Part shown: piece after piece, positions 9,007 to 17,924 of the stretch | How positions within the stretch are numbered: position 1 is the stretch's first letter | Layout: every line of letters begins with the position of its first letter | Assembly (NCBI GenBank): GCA_016125255.1 | Contig: WGMD01000029.1 | Coordinates: forward strand, 124,001-188,000 | Length of the DNA: 64,000 bases | DNA from: Planctomycetota bacterium | GTDB lineage: Bacteria; Planctomycetota; Phycisphaerae; Phycisphaerales; Zrk34 | Reading direction: 5' to 3' | Notes under the pieces: generated by a model | Database searches by the model: none | Told to the model about the DNA's origin: nothing | What the model saw: only the letters and a program-made list of their open reading frames with translations | Position numbers and translations under genes: made by a program

Positions 9007-10635
9007 ATGATGCAAAAGCAACCCACCCGCCGCCGTTTCACCGTATTCATCATCTTTCTCTTCGCTCTCGCCGCCCCCGCCTTCGCGGCGGATCGCCCCA
9101 ACATCATCATCATTCTCGCCGACGACATGGGCTACTCCGACATCGGGTGCTACGGGGGCGAGATCGACACGCCGAATCTCGACAAGCTCGCGGCGGAGGG
9201 GGTGCGCTTCACGCAGTTCTACAACACCTGCCGTTGCTGTCCGACGCGAGCCGCCCTGCTCACGGGGCTTTACTCGCACGAAGCGGGCGTCGGACACATG
9301 GTCGACGACCAACATCTGCCCGGCTACCGCGGCGTGCTCAACGATCAATGCCGCACCATCGCCGAATCGCTGCGCGACAGCGGATACACGACGCTCATGT
9401 GCGGCAAGTGGCACGTCGGTTCGCAGCGCGGGCACTGGCCCACTGATCGCGGGTTCGACCGTTACTTCGGCACGCCCACCGGCGGCGGCGTCTACTTCAA
9501 AGACACGCTCAATATCCGCGATACGGTGTTCTTCGTCGACGGCGATCAGAAGATCGAACTGCCGGATGATTTTTACGTGACGGATTCGCTGACGGATCAC
9601 GCGATGCGGTTCATTGACGACGCCGCGAAGGGCGACAAACCGTTCTTTTTGTATCTGGCTCACATCGCACCGCACTGGCCGCTTCAGGCCAAGCCGGCGG
9701 ACATCGCCAAGTATGAAGGCAAGTACGACATGGGCTGGGATGCCGTGCGCGCAGCGCGCTACAAGCGGCAGGTCGAGATGGGCATCGTCAAACGGGATTG
9801 GGAACTGAGCAAGCGCGATGATCAATCCAAGGCATGGGACAGTCTCAGCGAAGAACATCGCAAAGACCTGTCGCATCGCATGTCCGTCTACGCGGCTCAG
9901 GTCGATTGTCTGGATCAGAACGTCGGGAAGCTGATGGCGAAGCTCGAAGCGCTTCGCCTCATGGATAGCACGCTGGTCATGTTTCTGTCGGACAATGGGT
10001 GCAGCGCCGAGGGCGGACCGGGCGGGTTCAGCCGGGGGTTCAAGGGCGTGCCGATCGGCGAGGGGACTTCGTATGCGAGCGTCGGGCTGGAGTGGGCCAA
10101 TGCGAGCAACACGCCGTTCCGCAAGTACAAGACGCGGACGGAGGAAGGCGGGATATCGACGCCGCTGATCGTGCACTGGCCGGCGAAGATCGCGGCGGGC
10201 CAGCGCGGGTCGCTCAATGATTCGCCGGGGCACGTCATCGACCTGATGCCGACATGTCTGGCGGCGGCGGGCGCGAAGTATGCGCCGGAAGCGGACCTCG
10301 GCAAGTACACGCCGCTGGAGGGTCGGTCGCTGATGCCGGCCCTGTCGGGCGGGTCGGTCGAGCGTGACGAAATTTGCTGGGAGCATGAGGGGAATCGGGC
10401 GATCCGCATGGGGGATTGGAAGGCCGTGTCGCCGAAGGGGGCGGCGTGGCAGCTTTACAATCTCGCGGTCGATCGGACGGAGACGCGCAATCTGAGCAGC
10501 GAAGATCCGAAGCGCACGGCTGAGCTGGCCAAGGCGTGGGAGGCATGGGCGATTCGGGTGCATGCCGAGCCGTCGCCCTGGGACAAGAAGGGTAAAGGAA
10601 AAGGCCCAGCCGATTCGGCCGGACCTTCGGAGTGA
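9007..10635 (+). CDS. secreted arylsulfatase-type sulfatase
   Basis: 542 residues from the chosen ATG; a TTG at 8986 is in frame but would put a poor N-terminus before the signal peptide. The signal peptide ([16 protein letters not shown]) is followed by the alkaline-phosphatase-fold metal motif [20 protein letters not shown]. The sulfatase signature [11 protein letters not shown] supplies the CxPxR cysteine that is matured to formylglycine. MCGKWHVG and [12 protein letters not shown] complete the active site. The family hydrolyses sulfate esters on polysaccharides in the periplasm or outside the cell. No formylglycine-generating or anaerobic maturase gene is in the window. It is convergent with the oxidoreductase gene, only 17 bp apart. 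Confidence 0.93.
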   Translation: MMQKQPTRRRFTVFIIFLFALAAPAFAADRPNIIIILADDMGYSDIGCYGGEIDTPNLDKLAAEGVRFTQFYNTCRCCPTRAALLTGLYSHEAGVGHMVDDQHLPGYRGVLNDQCRTIAESLRDSGYTTLMCGKWHVGSQRGHWPTDRGFDRYFGTPTGGGVYFKDTLNIRDTVFFVDGDQKIELPDDFYVTDSLTDHAMRFIDDAAKGDKPFFLYLAHIAPHWPLQAKPADIAKYEGKYDMGWDAVRAARYKRQVEMGIVKRDWELSKRDDQSKAWDSLSEEHRKDLSHRMSVYAAQVDCLDQNVGKLMAKLEALRLMDSTLVMFLSDNGCSAEGGPGGFSRGFKGVPIGEGTSYASVGLEWANASNTPFRKYKTRTEEGGISTPLIVHWPAKIAAGQRGSLNDSPGHVIDLMPTCLAAAGAKYAPEADLGKYTPLEGRSLMPALSGGSVERDEICWEHEGNRAIRMGDWKAVSPKGAAWQLYNLAVDRTETRNLSSEDPKRTAELAKAWEAWAIRVHAEPSPWDKKGKGKGPADSAGPSE

Positions 10636-10652
10636 ACAAGTTGTCGTGACGT

Positions 10653-11990
10653 TCAGTCGCTCAGGCCGGGGATGTTCCAACCTTTGCGATAGGTGCGGCG
10701 GATGAGCGCGGTGGCTTCGGGTTTGTTCTTGAAGCTCAAGCTTGGGGCATCCCATTCGATCGTTTCATTGGGGAAGCGCGTCGCCACGCCGCCGAGCAGC
10801 ACCGACTCGGTGAGCGGACCGGCGTAGTCGAAGCCCGCGCTCGTCTTACCCGTGCCGGTGCATGCATCGACGAACTGGAGCCAGTGGTCCTGTCCTTCGA
10901 GCTTCGGATAGGCGTAGTCCTTGTACTTGTCGACGGGGTAGAGGAAAGGGCGCTCGATGTGCGGCAGGAGCATCGTGCCTTCGGTGCCGACGATGATGGA
11001 GCCCTGCCCGGGAATGCCGCGGCCGGTGACGAGGTCGGTGACTTCCTTGGGCGGGCGCATGTCGCCGTCGTACCAGGTCACGTTGACGGTTTTGCTTTCG
11101 GTGTATTGCGTGCCGGGGAAGACGTACTTGATGTGTGCGTTGATGCCCCAGTTGTATTCGCTGGGCTTGGGTCCAAGCGAGGTGAGCGAGACGGGGGCGG
11201 TCAACGCGGCGGCGTTGTAGATCGGGTCGTAGATGTGGCAGCCCATGTCGCCGAAGGTTCCGGTGCCGAAGTCGAGTCGTTTGCGCCATTGACCGGGGTG
11301 GAAGTATCCGCCGCCGATGAAATCGGTTTGCGGGCCCACGCCGAGCCAGACATCCCAGTTGAGCGTATCGGGGACGGGGTCGGAACGGTTGGGTCTGGCG
11401 CCGTTGTCGCCCCACTTCTTGCCGGACCAACTGTGGATTTCCTTGACCTTGCCGATGCCGCCGGATTGGACGATGGCGACCGCCATGCGGTAATAGATCG
11501 ACGAATGAATCTGGATGCCCATCTGCGTGACGACGCCCGCCTTCGCGGCGGCCTCGGTGACCTTACGGACTTCGTAAATCTCATGGCAGAGCGGCTTCTG
11601 GCAATAGACGTGTTTGCCGTGATGAATCGCCGTCATGGCGATCGGTGCATGCGAATGATCCGGCACGGTGACGTTGCACGAATCGAACTTGTCGCCGAGT
11701 TTGTCGAAGACTTCGCGCCAGTCACTGAAAAACTGCACGTCCTTGAAAGCGCCCTTGACGTAATCGAGGCGCGTCGAGTCGACATCGCACGCGGCGATGA
11801 GCTTGAAGCTCGGGTGCCGGGAGAGACTGGAGATGTCGCTCTTGGCCATGCCGTTGGCGCCGAAGGCGATGTGGTTGAGCATGGTGTTGGGCGAAGCGGC
11901 GCGGACCAGCCGGGGCATCGCCCACGGCAGCGCCGCACCGGCGACCGCCACGTGTTTGAGAAACGATCGACGCGTCGAGCGATAGGACAT
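10653..11990 (-). CDS. Tat-exported Gfo/Idh/MocA family oxidoreductase
   Basis: 445 residues, starting at the ATG that places the twin-arginine motif STRRSFLKH near the N-terminus; an upstream in-frame ATG at 12023 would add 11 residues. The NAD(P)-binding Rossmann domain lies at about 35-160 and contains CDVDSTRLDYV and VTVPDHSHAPIAMTAIHHGKHVYCQKPL, the latter holding the family EKP-like lysine. The C-terminal substrate domain includes WDVWLGVGP and GTGTFGDMGCHIYDP. Secreted Gfo/Idh proteins with this tail are very common in planctomycetes and are thought to act on sugars or glycosides; the substrate is unknown here. Confidence 0.92.
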   Translation of the reverse strand: MSYRSTRRSFLKHVAVAGAALPWAMPRLVRAASPNTMLNHIAFGANGMAKSDISSLSRHPSFKLIAACDVDSTRLDYVKGAFKDVQFFSDWREVFDKLGDKFDSCNVTVPDHSHAPIAMTAIHHGKHVYCQKPLCHEIYEVRKVTEAAAKAGVVTQMGIQIHSSIYYRMAVAIVQSGGIGKVKEIHSWSGKKWGDNGARPNRSDPVPDTLNWDVWLGVGPQTDFIGGGYFHPGQWRKRLDFGTGTFGDMGCHIYDPIYNAAALTAPVSLTSLGPKPSEYNWGINAHIKYVFPGTQYTESKTVNVTWYDGDMRPPKEVTDLVTGRGIPGQGSIIVGTEGTMLLPHIERPFLYPVDKYKDYAYPKLEGQDHWLQFVDACTGTGKTSAGFDYAGPLTESVLLGGVATRFPNETIEWDAPSLSFKNKPEATALIRRTYRKGWNIPGLSD

Positions 11991-12315
11991 CCGATGTGCT
12001 CCACAATGCAGGAGAGGAATCATGCGGCGGGTGTCACATCATAGAACGCTCCGCCGGTCGCGCCAATTGCGGTTCCGCGCCGCGGCGCCGCTTCATACGT
12101 ATTTGCCGGACAATCGCGATAATTTCGTCGCGGAGACGTCCATAGGAACCATCAAAACATCTTCTTCGATGTCGATTCGCCGCGCAAGCGTGACCATACA
12201 GGCGGTACAGACGGACCGGATTTTTTCGGGCGTGATGCTCTTAAGTAAATCCGCCCGGACGCTTCGCCGATGGGGAAGGTACGCCCCGGTGGAGTCGGGG
12301 CAGTGGAGTCCAAAG
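11991..12315. other. 325 bp intergenic region between divergent genes
   Basis: This holds the upstream regions of the divergent oxidoreductase and MshEN-like genes. An in-frame extension of the latter runs back to 12022 but has no family-like residues, so it is not treated as coding. Just before the ATG at 12316 there is a direct repeat of GTGGAGTC (12289-12296 and 12303-12310), the second copy of which could serve as a ribosome site. No convincing -35/-10 pair was found. Confidence 0.5.
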
Positions 12316-12792
12316 ATGAATGACAAAGCCAAGCCCGTTCAGATCGGCCGCATCCTCATGGATCATGGCGTGCTCACCGAGGCGCAGGTCGAACAGATTC
12401 TTCGAGAGCAATCCGCCCACGCCCGCCCCTTCGGCCTGATCGCCGAAGATATGTTCGGGATCAGCGCCGACGCAGTCGAGAAGGCGTGGATCGATCAGTA
12501 CATTTCATATGGGACGGAGATCGACCTGGACAAGCAGCGCGTCGATCTTCAGGTGCTCCGCATGCTCAATCGCCGGCAGGCGTGGCAGTTCCGCCTGCTG
12601 CCCATCCGCCGCGAGAGCCGGCAGTTGGTCGCCGCCACGAGCCGCGAGCATCTGAAGCGGGCGGTCAACTTCGCGTGGCGCCGCTTCGATGACCCGGTGT
12701 ATTTCCTGATCGCTCGTCGGCCCCAGCTCGAAGAGTTCCTGATGGAACACTATCCCTGGCCGGCCGCGCTCGATCTGCCGTTGGCAAGCTGA
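12316..12792 (+). CDS. free-standing MshEN/T2SSE_N-like domain protein
   Basis: 158 residues, all of it resembling the N-terminal domain of GspE/PilB/MshE ATPases, with no ATPase part. The first helical repeat QIGRILMDHGVLTEAQ (residue 9 onward, 24 residues to Gln32) is followed by a second starting PFGLIAEDMFGISADA (residue 38, to Gln61). The 29-residue period is typical of this domain. The remainder (VLRMLNRRQAWQFRLLPI, LKRAVNFAWRRFDDP) matches the alpha/beta half. In MshE-type proteins this domain binds c-di-GMP. The gene is convergent with a diguanylate cyclase gene. The start was chosen because the upstream extension has no domain-like sequence. Confidence 0.72.
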   Translation: MNDKAKPVQIGRILMDHGVLTEAQVEQILREQSAHARPFGLIAEDMFGISADAVEKAWIDQYISYGTEIDLDKQRVDLQVLRMLNRRQAWQFRLLPIRRESRQLVAATSREHLKRAVNFAWRRFDDPVYFLIARRPQLEEFLMEHYPWPAALDLPLAS

Positions 12793-12831
12793 GCGGGAGA
12801 GCCCGACATCCGAAACTCGAAATTCGAAGGG

Positions 12832-12852
12832 CGCGCCGCGTAATGCGGCGCG
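12832..12852. terminator. hairpin between convergent genes
   Basis: Perfect 8 bp stem CGCGCCGC / GCGGCGCG (12832-12839 and 12845-12852) with loop GTAAT. It lies between the stop codons of the MshEN-like gene (plus) and the GGDEF gene (minus), touching the latter. On the plus strand TTATT follows. It could terminate transcription in both directions, although a long T tract is missing. Confidence 0.5.
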
Positions 12853-14196
12853 TTATTCGCTGGGTGAATCGGCGGCGTTTTCCTGGGTGTCGTCATCGCT
12901 TTCGATGAGGCCGCAGGCGCGCATCGCGCCTTCGCCGAACGTCAGCGCGTTCTTGCCCTGCTTTTTGGATTCAAGCAGCATCTCGTCGGCAAGCTGGTAA
13001 AGCTCCTCGGGCGTCTGGCCGTCCCACGGATAGCTGGCCAGCCCGCCGGAGATCGTCAGCGTGCCGTGCACGGATTGGGCGAGTTTCGGGAAGCGATGCT
13101 CGCAGACCGCCCGCTGGAAGCGCTCCGCCGCCGTGCGAACGGTGTCAGGGTGTTCGGAGCGTTTGCGCCGCGGCGGATCTGCATCCCAGAAGATCACGCC
13201 GAACTCGTCGCCCCCGACGCGCGCCACCACATCGTGCTTACGCACCACCGACATCATCAGCTTCGCCGTCTCCTGCAGAATCTCATCGCCGGCCTGATGT
13301 CCGTAGCGGTCGTTGTACATCTTGAAGTTGTCGATATCGTAGACCATGAGCGTGACGCGGAAGCGCTCGACTTTCGCCCGCTCGACGATCGATGCGAGAA
13401 ACCGGTCGAAATACCGGCGGTTCCACACGCCCGTCAGGTCATCGTGCAGCGCCATGTCGCTGAGCCGTTCGATGTGCCGTTCGAGACTGAGCCAGCGGGC
13501 GAGCCAGTTGGCGTAGGCCTTGAGCGTGGGCATCGCCATTGCGTTGGATGCGAGATAGCCCAGATCGTGACCATTGAACATGACCGGGACGCATGCCGCC
13601 GCGGTCGGGTCCGCTTCGCTGACATGTTGCACGGCTCCCTCGCCGGCGCGCTGTTCGATGACCTTCATCGCCAACGGCAACAGTCCCTTGCGGTCGCGCA
13701 GCATCTGCTCCACCAGATCGACGTCGCCCAGCGGGCGAACGGCGGGCGAGTCGGCAGCGGGAGCTTCTATGGGTCTGACGGCTTCGTGAATCGCCTCGGC
13801 CGCCGCCGTCGTCTTCGTCACGGGGCGCGCCAGTGCTTTGACCAGCGCGTCATGATCAAGCGGTTGAATGAAATAGTCGTCGAATCCGAGCCGCACTGCT
13901 TTCATCGCCGCCGGCTCTTCCGATGCATCGGCGATGAGCAGCAGCTTCGCCGCCGGCGCAAGCTCCCGCAGCGCCCGCACGGTCGGCTCCATCGAACCGA
14001 CGAGCGGTCCGACCCGACCCACCACCGCGCCGACCTTCGACCGCCCCATCTCGCCCAGCGCCGCCAGATAATGCTCCACCGTGACGATTGACTCGACGGG
14101 CGATTCGGGCGCATGGCGCAGCGAATGGGCCAGCGCCTCATCGCCCACAACCACCGTCACCGCTTCGCGATCCTGAATCAAGTGCGTTTCCTTCAT
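12853..14196 (-). CDS. diguanylate cyclase (GGDEF) with degenerate receiver domain
   Basis: 447 residues. The C-terminal GGDEF domain (about 255-420) has an intact active site RVGGDEFG and substrate motif DIDNFKMYNDRYGHQAGDEIL. An RxxD inhibitory site (RKHD) sits exactly five residues before GGDEF, so product inhibition by c-di-GMP is likely. The N-terminal 125 residues have receiver-like topology, but the phospho-acceptor Asp is not in its expected place (VGAVVGRVG) and the conserved Lys is Gln (FIQPLD), so this is a pseudo-receiver. The middle part may be a GAF-like sensor. It overlaps the upstream receiver-like gene by 4 bp and is therefore co-transcribed. Confidence 0.9.
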   Translation of the reverse strand: MKETHLIQDREAVTVVVGDEALAHSLRHAPESPVESIVTVEHYLAALGEMGRSKVGAVVGRVGPLVGSMEPTVRALRELAPAAKLLLIADASEEPAAMKAVRLGFDDYFIQPLDHDALVKALARPVTKTTAAAEAIHEAVRPIEAPAADSPAVRPLGDVDLVEQMLRDRKGLLPLAMKVIEQRAGEGAVQHVSEADPTAAACVPVMFNGHDLGYLASNAMAMPTLKAYANWLARWLSLERHIERLSDMALHDDLTGVWNRRYFDRFLASIVERAKVERFRVTLMVYDIDNFKMYNDRYGHQAGDEILQETAKLMMSVVRKHDVVARVGGDEFGVIFWDADPPRRKRSEHPDTVRTAAERFQRAVCEHRFPKLAQSVHGTLTISGGLASYPWDGQTPEELYQLADEMLLESKKQGKNALTFGEGAMRACGLIESDDDTQENAADSPSE

Positions 14197-14738
14197 CCTT
14201 CATCCGAGCCGCTCGGCTCGTCGTCCGCCAGAAGCATCGCCAGTTCCTCATCGCTGAGCGTCACGGGCTCGAGGGATTGGACCGGCGGGCGCGGGGGCGT
14301 CTCGTGCTCCGATTCCTGTCTGTCCATACGCGGCGCGGCCGCCGCGGGGTTGAATGCTGCGGGGGGCGTCGGCGATTTGGGCATGGGCTTCCCCGACCCA
14401 TGGCTCGCGCCATTGGTCTTCCCATAGTGAGAAAGTGCCGGCTGAGCGTCGAAGCGATACTGCCAGACGACCAGTTCGGGATGGTACGACTTAACCGTCC
14501 GCGCGAGATTTTCCGATTCGCTCATCGCCGCCGGGTCCACGATGACGAGCGCCAGATATCGGCCCCGCGCCAATGCCGTCATCGCCGCGGGCGCGTCATG
14601 TACTTCGCGCACCGACACCTGCCGACGACGCAAGCCCTCCAGCAACTCCGCCGGGGCTTCGCAGCCCCGCGGCAGCAGGATCAAGCTCTTGGTCACCGGT
14701 GCGTCGCCTCTCTTGCTCGCATCCGCGCGGTGAGTCAT
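14193..14738 (-). CDS. short receiver-like protein upstream of the diguanylate cyclase
   Basis: 181 residues. Residues 15-100 read like the first three beta/alpha units of a response-regulator receiver domain (SLILLPRG, YLALVIVDPAAMSES with a retained Asp, ELVVWQYRF). The sequence then changes to a low-complexity Pro/Ala/Ser linker and an acidic C-terminus (SDEELAMLLADD). The receiver is thus incomplete and has no output domain. Its stop overlaps the start of the GGDEF gene (ATGA). It could be a regulator or adaptor of that cyclase, which is inference from position only. Confidence 0.6.
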   Translation of the reverse strand: MTHRADASKRGDAPVTKSLILLPRGCEAPAELLEGLRRRQVSVREVHDAPAAMTALARGRYLALVIVDPAAMSESENLARTVKSYHPELVVWQYRFDAQPALSHYGKTNGASHGSGKPMPKSPTPPAAFNPAAAAPRMDRQESEHETPPRPPVQSLEPVTLSDEELAMLLADDEPSGSDEG

Positions 14739-14796
14739 GTTCTACCGCTATTCTACCACGCGTTTGGGGGTGGTGACGGCTCATTTGATCGCTACA

Positions 14797-16032
14797 ATGC
14801 CCCTTATGACCGCCCAGACCCGAATTTATCTGGACAATGCCGCCACCAGCTTCCCCAAACCCCCGGCGGTGCTCGAGGCGATCAACCACTTCGCCACCCA
14901 ACTGGGCGCCTCGCCCGGCCGCGGGTCGTATGCCGAATCCCTCCAAGCCGGGCGACTGTTGGACCAGACCCGCTCGCGCCTCTGCCGGCTCATTAACGGG
15001 GCCGATCCGCGCCATGTGATTTTCTCGCTCAACTGCTCCGACGCCCTGAACATGGCGATTCGCGGCGTCGTCTGGGCGGATGCCTCGCGACCCCGACACC
15101 TCATCACGACCGACCTCGATCACAACTCGATCCTCCGCCCATTCAACGCGCTGTGTCGGCATGAGCACATCACGCAGACGCGCGTGCCGGTCGATCCGGC
15201 GACGGGGCTCGTCGATCCCGATGACGTTCGCCGCGCGATCACCGCCGATACGTGTCTGATCGCCCTGCTGCATGCGTCGAATGTCACGGGCACGGTGCAG
15301 CCGATCGGCGACATCGGCGCGATCGCGCGCGAGCATGGCGTGCTCTTCTGCGTCGATGCCGCCCAGTCGTTGGGGCATCTGCCGGTCGACGTCGAATCAA
15401 TGCACATCGACCTGCTGGCCGCACCCGGCCACAAGGGTCTGCTCGGCCCGCTCGGCACCGGCTTCCTCTACATCCGCCCCGGCGTCGAACACGAAATGAC
15501 CACCACGCGCGAAGGCGGCACCGGCTCCGTCTCCGAAAGCGATATCCAACCCGACTTCCTCCCCGACCGCTTCGAGCCCGGTTCTCACAACACGCCCGGA
15601 ATACTCGGCCTCGGGGAAGGCGTGCAATGGCTCATCGACCGCGGGATCGATCATGTGGCGGCCCATGAGTCGGCGCTCATCGAGACGTTTCTGGGCATCC
15701 TTCGCGACGCCGACCTGCCCGCGCTGCATCTGTATGGCCCTCCGACCGCGGCGCATCGCTGCGGCGTGTTCTCCGTTCGGGTCGACGGCTACGACAACCC
15801 CGTCGATCTCTCCGCCGCGCTCGAAAACGAATACGGCGTGCTGACGCGCTCGGGTCTGCACTGCGCCCCCGGAGCGCATCAGACGCTCGGCACCGCATCA
15901 TGCGGGGGAACCACGCGCCTGTCCTTCGGCCCGATGACGAGCATCGACGACGTCACCGCCGCCGCCCGCGCCCTCGTCGAACTCGCACACGCCGCATCGC
16001 CCGCCGTCGCTTCGTCTTCGCATCGCGGCTGA
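14797..16032 (+). CDS. class V aminotransferase / cysteine desulfurase-like PLP enzyme
   Basis: 411 residues from the ATG at 14797; an ATG three codons later is equally good, and the longer frame back to 14737 lacks family sequence. Fold-type I PLP enzyme: start TRIYLDNAATSFPKPP, PLP-contacting region VDAAQSLGHLPVD, Schiff-base lysine in AAPGHKGLLGPLGTGFLYI, and LRSGLHCAPGAHQTLGT-like Cys region near the C-terminus (SGLHCAPGAHQTLG). This agrees with the cysteine desulfurase subfamily found singly in genomes, which moves sulfur from cysteine. No suf or isc genes are adjacent, so the acceptor is unknown. Confidence 0.88.
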   Translation: MPLMTAQTRIYLDNAATSFPKPPAVLEAINHFATQLGASPGRGSYAESLQAGRLLDQTRSRLCRLINGADPRHVIFSLNCSDALNMAIRGVVWADASRPRHLITTDLDHNSILRPFNALCRHEHITQTRVPVDPATGLVDPDDVRRAITADTCLIALLHASNVTGTVQPIGDIGAIAREHGVLFCVDAAQSLGHLPVDVESMHIDLLAAPGHKGLLGPLGTGFLYIRPGVEHEMTTTREGGTGSVSESDIQPDFLPDRFEPGSHNTPGILGLGEGVQWLIDRGIDHVAAHESALIETFLGILRDADLPALHLYGPPTAAHRCGVFSVRVDGYDNPVDLSAALENEYGVLTRSGLHCAPGAHQTLGTASCGGTTRLSFGPMTSIDDVTAAARALVELAHAASPAVASSSHRG

Positions 16033-16069
16033 CTTTCGATTTGTCCCCTCGCCGCTTAAACTAAGCTCC

Positions 16070-17839
16070 ATGAATCGCTCACCCGTCAACTCCCGGCTCG
16101 TTGTGCAGTACGGACTGCTCGGCGGGTGCGTGGCGATCTTCGCGCTGTTCATGGTCTGGCCCATCATCCTCACCGTCAGCGGCGGGTTCTACGAAACCGC
16201 CTCCGACGGATCAAGCCATTTCACGCTCCGTTACATCGCCGGCGTTTTCTCCGACCCCGTGCAGCGGCAGGGCCTCATCAACAGTCTGATCATCGCCGTA
16301 TGCGTCACGCTCCTGTGCCTGCTCATCTCGATCCCACTGTCGGTGATCGCCACGGGCTTCGACTTCCGCGGCAAAGCGATGTTCTCCGCCCTGCTGCTGG
16401 TGCCGATGATCCTCCCGCCGTTCGTCGGCGTCATCGGACTGCGGCAGCTCATGGGCCGCTTCGGCGCGTTCAACGCCCTGCTCATCGACCTGCACATGAT
16501 CGACCCGGCGCACCCGACCGACCTGCTGGGCACTGCGCGGCTCGCCGGCGTGATTATCATGGAAGCCCTGCACTTGTATCCGATCATCTACCTGAACGCG
16601 ACGGCTTCGCTCGCCAATCTCGACCCCGCGCTCGCGCAGGCCGCCGAAAACCTCGGCGCCTCGCGCTGGACACGTTTCACGCGCGTCACGCTTCCGCTCA
16701 TCCTGCCCGGTCTTTTCGCCGGCGGGATCATCGTGTTCATCTGGTCGTTTACCGAGCTGGGCACGCCGCTGATGTTCGACTATTACGAGACGACGGCGGT
16801 GCAGGTCTTCTGGGGCATTCAGGAAATGGCCGACAATGCCCGCCCCTACGCGCTCGTCGCCGTGATGCTCGGCGCGGCTGTGCTTCTGTACGCCTCCGGC
16901 AAACTCGCCTTCGGCGGCAAGGCCTACGCGATGGCCACCCGCGCCGGCACGCAGGCGACGACGCGCAAGCTGACGGGCCTCATGGGCTATCTCGCTGCCG
17001 TGCCCTTCGTGATCGTCACGCTCCTGGCCGTCATGCCGCACATCGGCGTGATCCTCGCGAGCTTCTGCGTCCCCGGCCAGTGGTATCAGAGCGTGCTGCC
17101 GACGCAATGGACCACGGCGCATTACGCCGGCGCGATGACGCATCCATTGGCCAACGGGTCGATTCACAACAGTCTGCTGTATTCATGCATGGCGGTCGTC
17201 GTCGACATCGTGCTGGGGCTGATGATCGCGTGGCTGATCGTGCGGAGCAAGGTGCGCGGGCGGTGGCTGCTGGACAGTCTGGCGATGCTGCCGCTGGCGG
17301 TGCCGGGGCTGGTCCTGGCCTTCGGATATGTGGCGCTGTCGCTTCAGATCCGCAGCGTGTTCCGCGCGATGGGCGGCGATTCGCCGTCGTGGCTCCAGAT
17401 CGTCGGCGAGACGCCCAATCCGATCGTGTTCCTCGTCATCGCCTACGCCATCCGCCGACTCCCTTACGTCGTCCGCGCTGCCGTCGCCGGGTTGCAGCAG
17501 ACGTCGGGTGAACTGGAGGAAGCGGCGGTGAACCTCGGGGCGTCGCCGCTGTATGCCGCCCGTCGCGTGATCATCCCGCTCATTCTCGCCAACCTCATCG
17601 CCGGCGGACTCCTCGCCTTCAGCTTCGCCATGCTCGAAGTCTCCGACTCGCTCATCCTCGCGCAGACCGAAGAGAATTTCCCGATCACCAAGGCGATCTA
17701 CTCGCTCTTTGAACGCCTCGGCGACGGCCCGTACATCGCCAGCGCCATGGGCGTCTGGGGCATGGCGCTATTGACCGTCACACTCGTCGGCGCCTCCGTC
17801 ATGATCGGCAAAAAACTCGGCTCCATCTTCCGCGTCTGA
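16070..17839 (+). CDS. fused two-domain ABC transporter permease (iron(III)/thiamine type)
   Basis: 589 residues with about 12 predicted membrane helices and two binding-protein-dependent permease domains in one chain. Each carries an EAA loop: AAENLGASRWTRFTRVTLPL (first half, about residue 193) and EEAAVNLGASPLYAARRVII (second half, about 485). This fused layout is typical of FbpB/AfuB iron(III) and ThiP thiamine permeases. The usual ATPase and periplasmic binding protein are not in the window, so substrate is open. It follows the aminotransferase gene by 37 bp on the same strand. Confidence 0.9.
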   Translation: MNRSPVNSRLVVQYGLLGGCVAIFALFMVWPIILTVSGGFYETASDGSSHFTLRYIAGVFSDPVQRQGLINSLIIAVCVTLLCLLISIPLSVIATGFDFRGKAMFSALLLVPMILPPFVGVIGLRQLMGRFGAFNALLIDLHMIDPAHPTDLLGTARLAGVIIMEALHLYPIIYLNATASLANLDPALAQAAENLGASRWTRFTRVTLPLILPGLFAGGIIVFIWSFTELGTPLMFDYYETTAVQVFWGIQEMADNARPYALVAVMLGAAVLLYASGKLAFGGKAYAMATRAGTQATTRKLTGLMGYLAAVPFVIVTLLAVMPHIGVILASFCVPGQWYQSVLPTQWTTAHYAGAMTHPLANGSIHNSLLYSCMAVVVDIVLGLMIAWLIVRSKVRGRWLLDSLAMLPLAVPGLVLAFGYVALSLQIRSVFRAMGGDSPSWLQIVGETPNPIVFLVIAYAIRRLPYVVRAAVAGLQQTSGELEEAAVNLGASPLYAARRVIIPLILANLIAGGLLAFSFAMLEVSDSLILAQTEENFPITKAIYSLFERLGDGPYIASAMGVWGMALLTVTLVGASVMIGKKLGSIFRV

Positions 17840-17859
17840 CCCCCGAAAGTTCGCCCCCC

Positions 17860-17885
17860 GTTTAGCGGCGGGGCAACGCTCCGCG
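17860..17885 (+). repeat. GTTTAGCG dispersed repeat, copy C (diverged)
   Basis: CCCCGTTTAGCGGCGGGGCA follows the permease stop codon. The first eight bases equal copies A (6644) and B (8981, minus strand), and GC-rich sequence with weak pairing follows. The match outside the core is poor, so membership in the same family is tentative. Confidence 0.35.
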
Positions 17886-17924
17886 CTTCTTCTTTTCACG
17901 TCAATTCGCCCCCGGAGTTCACCC

